NCBI GenBank assembly: GCA_905233795.1
Contig: CAJOFP010000399.1
Coordinates: 1-5,678, forward strand
Source: an uncultured Oscillibacter sp.
GTDB taxonomy: Bacteria > Bacillota > Clostridia > Oscillospirales > Oscillospiraceae
Length of the DNA stretch: 5,678 nucleotides
Reading direction: 5' to 3'
In this document: positions 1 to 5,268 of the stretch, piece by piece
Layout of the letters: each line of letters opens with the position of its first letter
Position numbering within the stretch: the stretch's first letter is position 1
Translations under genes and position numbers: made by a program
Notes under the pieces: model-generated
Seen by the model: the letters and a program-made list of their open reading frames with translations, nothing else
Told to the model about the DNA's origin: nothing
The model's database searches: none

Positions 1-2
1 TT

Positions 3-479
3 ATGCTTACATTTTCAAGAGCTGCAGCAACAGAGTTCAAGAAAAGACTCTTGGACTTGGTGGGTAATGCAGCGCATTATGTGGACATCAAAACATTCCA
101 TTCATACAGTTTTGACCTTGTTGGCAAACAGGGAAGTTTGGATGAGGCGAAAGAATTTTATAACGAGGCGTTTTTGATTTGGGAAAAACTGTCGGCGCAA
201 AATCCGGCGTATGAGACAGATTGCGCTTTCATTTATTTTAATCTCGGATTGCTGGATTATCAACAGGGAAAGCGTATGGACGCGCTGTCATGGTTTGAAA
301 AAGCCGCCGCGATTTTTGAACGGTATCCGCATATGAAAACAGAAGAAGATACGGCGCGGCATATGATAGAACGCTGTCAAACGGGAAAACTGTCCCCGGA
401 AAAACAGAAAACGACGATTGAAAAACAGTTAGAAAAAAATTTCGGAAAATCTCTGGATGAACTCGGAAAGGAGCGATAA
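3..479 (+). CDS. 5'-partial chimeric ORF: UvrD-like helicase fragment joined to TPR-repeat protein
   Basis: The frame is open to the left edge, so the ATG at 3 is probably an internal Met and the true start lies outside. Residues 1-45 resemble the UvrD/Rep-like helicase domain found in RecQ/UvrD-type helicases: LTFSRAAATEFKKRL matches the motif Ia region and IKTFHSYSFDL the TFHS motif Ib region. From about residue 45 the protein changes to a tetratricopeptide protein: SLDEAKEFYNEAFLIWEKL is the second half of one repeat and residues 72-105 (FNLGLLDYQQGK, then ALSWFEKAAAIFERYP) form a complete one. The tail (residues 130-158) is charged and probably helical. TPR domains bind proteins; no catalytic function can be given. 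Codon use shifts at the same point: AGA and GCA before it, CGN and GCG after it. The TPR part very likely belongs with the next gene, whose start is 2 nt after this stop. The helicase part is probably a recombination or assembly join. Confidence is good that the frame is coding, moderate for the helicase assignment. Confidence 0.7.
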   Translation: MLTFSRAAATEFKKRLLDLVGNAAHYVDIKTFHSYSFDLVGKQGSLDEAKEFYNEAFLIWEKLSAQNPAYETDCAFIYFNLGLLDYQQGKRMDALSWFEKAAAIFERYPHMKTEEDTARHMIERCQTGKLSPEKQKTTIEKQLEKNFGKSLDELGKER

Positions 480-484
480 AATTG
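466..484 (+). promoter_or_regulatory. Ribosome binding site and TTG start of the membrane protein gene
   Basis: AAAGGAG lies about 8 nt before a TTG codon at 482, which follows the TAA of the upstream gene by 2 nt. No ATG is well placed nearby, so TTG is the likely start. The close coupling suggests translation in one operon with the TPR gene. Confidence 0.7.
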
Positions 485-2320
485 CGATTTACGGTTAATT
501 TCGGCAATTTCGGCGGATTTGGAGGCGGGGACTTCGGCGGCGGTAATTTCGGCGGCGATGATAATCAGCCGATTTTCGTACCCAATCAGCCGCCCAGAAA
601 ACCCCGCAAACCGGTCGGGAACGCCGTCACGCAGACGATTATAAATCTTGTCGTGACGCTGTTGTTCGGTTTCGGATGGTTTTATCTCGAATTGCCCGCG
701 CTGAATGTACAGTCGGAAGAGTTCTGGTTCTTTTTGTTTATTTTGTGCGCGGTTTATTGTCTGTGCGCGGCGTTTACGTCCGGTTTCCAGAGCGACGGTC
801 TGAGAAGCTATTTTGAGTTTTTGCGCAAACAGTGTAAACTCCCGGCTTTGATTGTCGCGGCGATTGTGATTATTAATATAATCGGCTCGCTTACGTCATG
901 GGTTGTGTTCCGCGCGGGAAGTTATAGCAAATTATTACCGTTAGAGGCGGGCGATTTCGCGGCGGAAGTCGATGAAATCAGATATGATCAGATACCCATG
1001 CTGGACGGCGATTCGGCGGCGATGTTAGGCAATCGCAAATTGGGCGAATTGGCGGACATGGTGTCGCAATTTGAGATTCTGCCGATTTACGACGCCGACG
1101 GCGCGTTGAATACGACGCAAATTAACTATCAGGGGCGACCCGTGCGCGTGACTTCTCTCGCGTATGGGGATATTATCAAATGGTTTAACAATCGCGCCAA
1201 AGGCTTACCCGCTTATATTATTATCGACATGGTAACGCGTGAGGCGGAAGTGGTCAGACTGCAAGACGGTATGAAATTCACGGTCGCGGAACATTTCGGG
1301 CGCAATTTATATCGGCATTTGAGATTTAACTATCCGGCTATGATGTTTGACGAACCTGTATTTGAAATCGACGAAAGCGGCACGCCGTATTGGGTCTGTC
1401 CGCGGATTATTAAAAAAATCGGCTTATTCGGCGGGATTGACGTAAACGGCGCCGTACTGGTCAACGCGCTTACGGGTGAAAGCGAATATTTTGAACAGGT
1501 CCCGTCATGGGTGGATAGATTATATTCGGCGGATATAATCATCCGGCAATATGATTATTACGGACGCTATCACAACGGTTTTATTAATTCTATCTTGGGA
1601 CAGCGCGACGTGACTGACGACGATGTTTATATGTATACGGGCGTGACTTCCGTGACTTCGGACGAGTCAAATATAGGCTTTATATTGACCAATCAACGCA
1701 CGAAAGCGACAAGATTTTATTCAATCGCGGGGGCTGAAGAATATTCGGCGATGGACAGCGCGGAAAGCCAAGTCCAACAAATGCGCTATCGGGCGACATT
1801 CCCGTTATTGTTAAATATCGCGGGACAGCCGTCGTATTTTATGGCGTTAAAAGGCGCGGATCGGCTTGTCAAGATGTACGCGATGGTAAACGTGCAACAA
1901 TATGACATCGTATCGACCGGCGCGACCGTCGCCGAGTGTGAGGACAACTATCGCAATACGTTGCGCAATCGCGGATTAATTGACGCGTCGGATATAACGC
2001 CGCCGGACAATGCAAATCAGGAAAAATTATATCGTTCTGAAGGGATTGCGCGTGACATTCGCACGGCGGTTATCAACGGCGACACACATTTTTATGTCAG
2101 ATTAAGCGGCGGCGGGGCGTATCTGGATTTCAACGCGGCGGACAATTCCAATATTATATTATTAAATCCCGGCGACCGCGTTTTATTCTCATCCACACTG
2201 CAAGATATAGAGCTTGACAGCGGCGTATTAATCCCGGCGCGCTTAGAGAGCATCGTCTCCGGCGCGTCCGTGCGGGAACAGTCGGAAACGCCAAGCGAAC
2301 CGGAAATTGAAACGAATTAA
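482..2320 (+). CDS. Conserved-looking membrane protein of unknown function with FG/Gly-rich N-terminal tail
   Basis: This is a 612-residue protein that I do not recognise as a characterised family. Residues 6-25 are a low-complexity tail of Phe-Gly and Gly-Gly units (NFGNFGGFGGG, then DFGGGNFGG), followed by a Pro/Lys/Arg stretch (PPRKPRKP, residues 37-44). Three hydrophobic segments are visible at about residues 50-70, 79-98 and 120-143. The basic stretch before the first segment and the basic loop between the second and third (around residues 108-118) predict N-terminus inside and a C-terminal domain of about 470 residues outside the membrane. That domain has no obvious catalytic motif. It is rich in Asp, Tyr and beta-type stretches, and ends in an acidic tail (SETPSEPEIETN). 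There is no cleavable signal peptide. The start is TTG, chosen for the good RBS and the continuity of the Gly-rich tail. The gene forms a unit with the upstream TPR gene and ends at a strong terminator. An envelope or surface role is inference only. Confidence 0.85.
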   Translation: MRFTVNFGNFGGFGGGDFGGGNFGGDDNQPIFVPNQPPRKPRKPVGNAVTQTIINLVVTLLFGFGWFYLELPALNVQSEEFWFFLFILCAVYCLCAAFTSGFQSDGLRSYFEFLRKQCKLPALIVAAIVIINIIGSLTSWVVFRAGSYSKLLPLEAGDFAAEVDEIRYDQIPMLDGDSAAMLGNRKLGELADMVSQFEILPIYDADGALNTTQINYQGRPVRVTSLAYGDIIKWFNNRAKGLPAYIIIDMVTREAEVVRLQDGMKFTVAEHFGRNLYRHLRFNYPAMMFDEPVFEIDESGTPYWVCPRIIKKIGLFGGIDVNGAVLVNALTGESEYFEQVPSWVDRLYSADIIIRQYDYYGRYHNGFINSILGQRDVTDDDVYMYTGVTSVTSDESNIGFILTNQRTKATRFYSIAGAEEYSAMDSAESQVQQMRYRATFPLLLNIAGQPSYFMALKGADRLVKMYAMVNVQQYDIVSTGATVAECEDNYRNTLRNRGLIDASDITPPDNANQEKLYRSEGIARDIRTAVINGDTHFYVRLSGGGAYLDFNAADNSNIILLNPGDRVLFSSTLQDIELDSGVLIPARLESIVSGASVREQSETPSEPEIETN

Positions 2321-2357
2321 AAATTTATAAATTTATTAAAATAATAAAATTTATTAA

Positions 2358-2433
2358 ATTCCCCTTTTCTTGATTTTATTTATTTGATTTTATAAAATCA
2401 AGAGAGGGGGGATTTTTTATTTTTTTATTTTTT
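2358..2433 (+). terminator. Intrinsic terminator after the membrane protein gene
   Basis: A 22-nt left arm (2358-2379, core cttgattttat) pairs with a right arm at 2392-2413 (core ataaaatcaag), leaving a 12-nt loop. The three mismatches in the DNA palindrome are all T opposite G on the + strand, so they become G-U pairs in + strand RNA but A-C mismatches in minus-strand RNA. The stem is followed by a T-rich run to about 2433. It therefore works best for the rightward transcript. The T-run overlaps the last codons of the convergent minus-strand gene, and the hairpin may weakly stop that transcript as well. Confidence 0.85.
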
Positions 2434-2670
2434 ATCTTCCGGCGTATCGGACGCGGGCTGGAATCCAAGACCAAGCGCGAGAAATTCCCGTCGGCGTTCC
2501 GACAGCGGCGGCAATTCGGATTGCGCTTCGCGTAATTGAAAGCGAATCACGCCGCGACGGACTGTATCACGGTGCATTCCCAGAAAATCAGCCAAATCTT
2601 TTATGCGATACCCCTCACGCAGACGCGCTTCCACCCATCGCCACTGGCGTTCCGATAAAAAAGAACGCAT
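2425..2670 (-). CDS. Small helix-turn-helix DNA-binding protein
   Basis: This 81-residue protein carries a helix-turn-helix at about residues 22-45 (RIKDLADFLGMHRDTVRRG), the form seen in small transcription factors and in resolvase/transposase-type HTH domains. N-terminal residues (SERQWRWVEARLREG) form a preceding helix. The rest is a short charged tail with no ligand-binding or catalytic domain, so it may act as a dimeric DNA binder or be a remnant of a larger protein. The ATG at 2668-2670 (read on the minus strand) has a good RBS, AGGGGG, about 8 nt upstream. The gene points away from the transporter operon and its upstream DNA is the palindrome-rich control region, so self-control or control of that operon is possible. 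This is inference from position. Its 3' end overlaps the T-run of the convergent terminator. Codon use is like the neighbours (GCG, CGC), which favours a real gene. Confidence 0.75.
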   Translation of the reverse strand: MRSFLSERQWRWVEARLREGYRIKDLADFLGMHRDTVRRGVIRFQLREAQSELPPLSERRREFLALGLGFQPASDTPEDKK

Positions 2671-2678
2671 ATAATATG

Positions 2679-2684
2679 CCCCCT
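2679..2684 (-). promoter_or_regulatory. Ribosome binding site of the HTH gene
   Basis: On the minus strand this reads AGGGGG, about 8 nt before the ATG at 2670. It supports that start codon and the reality of this short gene. Confidence 0.65.
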
Positions 2685-2725
2685 GAAAATTTCATGTAAT
2701 TTTCTAAAATTTTTCAAAAAAACTC

Positions 2726-2753
2726 TTGCAATCTCCCGGAAATCAAATATAAT
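2726..2753 (+). promoter_or_regulatory. Candidate sigma-70 promoter P1, rightward
   Basis: TTGCAA (2726-2731) and a perfect TATAAT (2748-2753) are separated by 16 nt. Transcription would begin near 2760, right at the left arm of the hairpin 2759-2798, and would give a leader of roughly 350 nt before the oppB-like gene. TTGCAA is its own reverse complement, so it could also serve as the -35 box for the divergent HTH gene, although only a poor -10 (tttaga at 17-nt spacing) is visible that way. Confidence 0.5.
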
Positions 2754-2758
2754 ATTAC

Positions 2759-2798
2759 ATATTTCTTGTTATTTTTTATTATAAATTACAAGAAATAT
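2759..2798. repeat. Inverted repeat (hairpin or operator) next to promoter P1
   Basis: Perfect 11-nt arms atatttcttgt (2759-2769) and acaagaaatat (2788-2798) flank an 18-nt AT-rich centre. Pairing continues for four more bases inside after one mismatch. No T-run follows on either strand, so it is not a normal terminator. Its place at the predicted start of transcription fits an operator or a 5'-end-protecting hairpin. Confidence 0.55.
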
Positions 2799-2865
2799 AG
2801 AATCAACCGGCGATATTATATAATTTTATCAAAAATTTTATATTTTTGTTTGTGTAAATTATATA

Positions 2866-2891
2866 AAAATCAATAGATTTATATTGATTTT
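2866..2891. promoter_or_regulatory. 26-bp perfect palindrome, candidate operator
   Basis: AAAATCAATA (2866-2875) and TATTGATTTT (2882-2891) are perfect inverted copies around a 6-nt spacer. It lies about 24 nt before the -35 of promoter P2. The symmetry and spacing are typical of a binding site for a dimeric regulator. No named regulator consensus is recognised. Confidence 0.5.
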
Positions 2892-2914
2892 CGCTCCGGC
2901 TTTCTATCGCAATC

Positions 2915-2943
2915 TTGCAATCTAAATTATATTATGATAAAAT
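2915..2943 (+). promoter_or_regulatory. Candidate sigma-70 promoter P2, rightward
   Basis: TTGCAA (2915-2920) is followed after 17 nt by TAAAAT (2938-2943). Transcription would start near 2950 and give a leader of about 155 nt before the oppB-like gene. The 11-nt context tcttgcaatct is identical to that at P1 (2724-2734). In DNA this AT-rich, -10-like sequences are common, so support is moderate. Confidence 0.4.
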
Positions 2944-3006
2944 TTAATATATTTTTAATATATTTATATATTTTTCACAAAGCGAACAGGCAAGCCCAAG
3001 CGATTT

Positions 3007-3086
3007 AAATCAAGCGTGAATCAAGCGCAAGTCAAAGTGATTTGAATCAGATGGAAATCAAGCGCAAGTCAAACGGGAATCAAACG
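3007..3086 (+). repeat. Degenerate direct repeats in the oppB leader
   Basis: The 18-nt sequence aatcaagcgcaagtcaaa occurs exactly at 3019-3036 and 3056-3073. Partial copies of its AATCAA(G/A)CG core lie at 3007-3016 and 3078-3086. The stretch is rich in CAA/AAG and poor in self-complementary sequence, so the leader RNA should be mostly unpaired here. The array ends just before the RBS. No open reading frame of note crosses it. Confidence 0.65.
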
Positions 3087-3091
3087 AAAAA

Positions 3092-3109
3092 GAGGGGGAA
3101 TTTCTTTTG
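3092..3109 (+). promoter_or_regulatory. Ribosome binding site and TTG start of the oppB-like gene
   Basis: GAGGGGG (3092-3098) lies 8 nt before a TTG at 3107. The in-frame ATG at 3125 would be 26 nt away from it, so TTG is the better start, adding the residues MIDSKT before the conserved MWYILKRI. Confidence 0.65.
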
Positions 3110-3998
3110 ATAGACAGTAAAACCATGTGGTATATCTTAAAGCGGATCGGATTGGCGATTCTGACTGTCTGGGTGGTCATTACGATTACGTTTTTCGTAA
3201 TGCGCGCCGTACCGGGTGGGCCGTTCATGGGCGAGAAAGCTATATCCGAAGCCGTTGTCCACGCAATATTTTACTTATCTGAAAGATGTCGTCACGCGGC
3301 TGGATTTTGGCCCGTCCCTGAAACAGCGCGGACGGACTGTGATTGAAATTATCGGCGACGGTATGAAAACATCGGTCAAATTAGGCGTTATCGCGGCGTT
3401 CAGCGCGTTGGCGGTCGGCGTCGTGCTGGGCTCTTTCGCCGCTTTACGACGCAATAAATTTGTCGATAAAATTATTATGGTAGTAACGACGGCGTTTGTG
3501 TCCATGCCGTCTTTCATCATGGGATCGTTATTGCTGGTTTTATTTGCGATACGATTAAAATTACTGCCCGCCAACGGCGCCACGCCCGCCGGTTTAATCT
3601 TGCCGATTATCACCCTCGCGTTATATCCTATGGCGTATATCACGCGTCTGACGCGCTCTTCCATGCTGGACGTGCTGGGGCAGGATTATATCCGTACAGC
3701 GAAGGCGAAAGGCGTTTCGGGATTGAATATTATTTTCGGTCACGCGTTGAAAAATTCACTCATTCCCGTGATTACCTATTTTGGCCCCATGCTGGCCTAT
3801 ATCGTCACGGGTTCTCTGGTCGTCGAGCAAATATTCGCCGTACCGGGCATAGGTCGGGCGTTCGTCAGCAGCATTACAAACCGTGATTATCCTATGGTCA
3901 TGGGGACGACTATAGTATTGGCCTGTTTAATCGTCGTCATGAATCTTGTCAGCGATATTTTATATAAAATCGTCGATCCGCGTATTAATCTGGAATAA
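3107..3998 (+). pseudogene. oppB: Oligopeptide/dipeptide ABC transporter permease, OppB/DppB family, broken by internal deletion and frameshift
   Basis: Inner-membrane permease subunit of a peptide importer. The first part, frame 2 from TTG 3107, has the family N-terminus: MWYILKRI, membrane segment 1 (GLAILTVWVVITITFF) and the following MRAVPGGPF. From about 3249 the homologous sequence continues in frame 3: KPLSTQYFTYLKDVV, LDFGPSLKQRGRTV, further membrane segments, the cytoplasmic EAA coupling loop (DYIRTAKAKGVSGLNIIFGHALKNSLIP), and the conserved end (FAVPGIGRAFV, TNRDYPMVMGTTI, DPRINLE). At the join the usual family stretch of about 13 residues, the one that ends YGLD before KPL, is absent. 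This indicates loss of roughly 41 nt (2 modulo 3) and not a simple one-base error. The frame-2 product stops at 3346 after 79 residues. The frame-3 piece has an ATG at 3216 but no membrane segment 1. Joined, it would be about 297 residues against roughly 305-310 for the family. It is first in the operon. It could be a decayed gene or an assembly error. Confidence 0.85.
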
Positions 3999-4043
3999 AA
4001 ATATAAAATTTAAATTTAATAATTTAATAAATTAATATTTTAC

Positions 4044-4063
4044 AGGAGGGGAAACGCGTTATG
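4044..4063 (+). promoter_or_regulatory. Ribosome binding site of the oppC-like gene
   Basis: AGGAGGGG (4044-4051) lies 9 nt before ATG 4061. The 62-nt gap after the oppB-like stop is otherwise almost pure A/T, with no convincing promoter or terminator, so the gene is probably cotranscribed with oppB. Confidence 0.75.
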
Positions 4064-5141
4064 ACGGATCATCCCGCGAATGTGGAAAACGCGCCTGAAG
4101 CGTCTGAAACAAGCGCGAAAAACGCGAAAAGCGCGAAAAATAATCTGACGCTTCATGTCAATCTCGATGATTTTCTGCCCGCCTCGGACGATGAAAAGAA
4201 ATATATGGTCCGTATGCGTCCGCCGTCTACGTTTTTTAAAGACGGCGTCAAACGGCTGATTAAAAATAAAGTCGCGCTGACCAGTTTTATTATTATAATC
4301 ATTATCACGCTGGCGTCGATTTTTATCCCGATGTTCTGGCCGTATTCGTATGACAATATGCTGGGCGTGACGCCGGGTCGCCCTGTGGACGCGTCTTTTA
4401 ATAATCTCGCGCCGTTCGCCTACGGGAGAACCGAACAGGCGCGAATTGACGCCGGGGAAAGCGTATTCCCCCATGTATTCGGCACGGACGCCTCCGGACG
4501 CGATTATTTTATCCGCGTGGTATACGGCGCGAGAATTTCGCTTGCCGTCGGATTTTTCGCAAGCATTATTGTCTTGTTAATCGGCATGACGATTGGATCC
4601 GTCGCGGGATATTGCGGCGGCAAAGTGGATTTGATTATCATGCGCATTGTCGATATTATTTACTCGCTTCCCGATATGCTGATTGTAATATTATTGGCTT
4701 CCGTTTTGAAAGTCAGCTTGACGCCGCCTGTTTATTGTCTTTGGCGCGCTTTACTGGGTTTCGATGTCCCGATTAATCCGGGGGCAAATATTATCGCTTC
4801 GTGAGCAGGAATATGTATTGGCGTCCCGCGCCGCCGGGGCGAAAGGCGGCTGGATTATCACTAAGCATTTACTGCCGAATTGCATTAGCGTCGTGATTAT
4901 CTCGACGGCGTTGCAAATCCCGAACGCGATATTTACGGAAAGCTATTTATCTTTCTTGGGATTGGGCGTCAACGCGCCTATGCCGTCACTGGGTTCACTG
5001 GCGTCCGACGCTTTGAACGGCCTCGCGTCCTATCCGTATCGGCTCGTGATTCCGGCTTTAGTCATTTCTTTAATTGTCCTGTCGCTGAATCTCTTTGGCG
5101 ACGGTCTCCGGGACGCGTTCGACCCGAAATTGAGAAAATAA
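4061..5141 (+). pseudogene. oppC: Oligopeptide/dipeptide ABC transporter permease, OppC/DppC family, broken by internal deletion and frameshift
   Basis: Second permease subunit, partner of OppB. Frame 2 from ATG 4061 encodes a cytoplasmic N-tail (residues 1-65) containing three AK[NS] units, membrane segment 1 (TSFIIIIIITLASIFIPMFW), the family motif HVFGTDASGRDYFIRVVYGARISL, and two more membrane segments ending DIIYSLPDMLIVILLASVLK. Frame 2 then runs into unrelated residues and stops at 4801-4803. The rest of the family sequence is in frame 3 from about 4728: LFIVFGALYWVSMSRLIRGQ, the EAA coupling loop (EQEYVLASRAAGAKGGWII, then KHLLPN), ESYLSFLGLGVNAPMPSLG and DGLRDAFDPKLRK. Between VLKVSLTP and LFIVFGALYW, relatives carry an extra extracytoplasmic stretch; about 20-25 residues seem to be missing here, a loss of 2 modulo 3 bases. 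The ATG at 4764 in frame 3 is internal (W-V-S-M-S-R-L) and not a true start. Neither half has a complete permease domain. Decay and misassembly cannot be told apart from this sequence. Confidence 0.85.
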
Positions 5142-5168
5142 AATCCGATTTTTCGATTTTTATGTGAA

Positions 5169-5245
5169 CCTCACCCCCTGTCCCCCTCTCCTAAAAAGGA
5201 GAGGGGGGACGAAAACGCCTTTCTCTTTCAGGACAGGGGCGGAGG
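5169..5245. repeat. REP-like nested palindromic element between oppC and oppD
   Basis: Outer arms cctcaccccctgtcc (5169-5183) and ggacaggggcggagg (5231-5245) are inverted copies with two mismatches. Inside, gtccccctctcct (5180-5192) pairs with the sequence at 5197-5210 around an AAAA loop, with one bulged G. C-rich/G-rich elements of this form (CTCACCCCC, then CCCCTCTCC, then GGAGAGGGG) recur between genes in many bacterial genomes. The minus-strand frame across it is the usual by-product of such repeats. In the transcript the hairpins would separate the permease and ATPase parts and could affect RNA stability. There is no T-run, so full termination is not expected. A weaker AT hairpin lies just before it at 5140-5160. 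Confidence 0.75.
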
Positions 5246-5251
5246 AAGAAA

Positions 5252-5268
5252 GAGGGGATTTCTTTATG
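5252..5268 (+). promoter_or_regulatory. Ribosome binding site of the oppD-like gene
   Basis: GAGGGG (5252-5257) lies 8 nt before ATG 5266. The context agaggggatttcttt closely resembles the oppB leader end agagggggaatttctt, so the two genes share the same style of initiation region. Confidence 0.65.

Larger units (their letters stand above)
2685..3091. other. AT-rich intergenic control region
   Basis: About 400 bases with no believable gene on either strand. It contains two rightward promoter candidates, a hairpin at 2759-2798, a 26-bp palindrome at 2866-2891, AT-only runs with repeated aatatattt at 2943-2970, and direct repeats from 3007. Apart from these, no riboswitch, tRNA or small-RNA fold was recognised. 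The low GC content limits any RNA structure prediction by eye. Confidence 0.6.

Noticed and set aside
238..507. Minus-strand frame of 89 codons
   Set aside because: It lies antisense to the TPR gene with no RBS support and no recognisable protein features.
1330..1542. Minus-strand frame of 70 codons inside the membrane protein gene
   Set aside because: Fully antisense to a well-supported gene; no motif or RBS.
2759..2798. Intrinsic terminator
   Set aside because: The stem is AT-rich and no T-run follows on either strand.
3007..3086. CRISPR array
   Set aside because: Only two exact 18-nt copies, uneven partial copies, no regular spacers and no cas genes.
3275..3664. Minus-strand frame of 129 codons over oppB
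   Set aside because: Antisense shadow of conserved permease sequence.
3216..3998. Stand-alone permease gene starting at ATG 3216
   Set aside because: The first residues from 3216 (MGRSWARKLYP) are an out-of-frame reading of the real N-terminus; family homology begins only at KPLSTQYF near 3249. It is the second half of the broken oppB-like gene.
4040..4474. Minus-strand frames (144 and 67 codons) over the start of oppC
   Set aside because: Very Arg-rich, low-complexity translations of the opposite strand; the + strand frame has family motifs.
3240..4803. Programmed frameshifting or translational bypassing to rescue both permeases
   Set aside because: No slippery heptamer or stop-codon shift site is visible, and family residues are missing at both joins. 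A bypass would need extra sequence, not missing sequence.
4764..5141. Separate short permease gene starting at ATG 4764
   Set aside because: In-frame homology extends upstream of this ATG (LFIVFGALYWVS), so the Met is internal to the oppC-like gene. It has no RBS.
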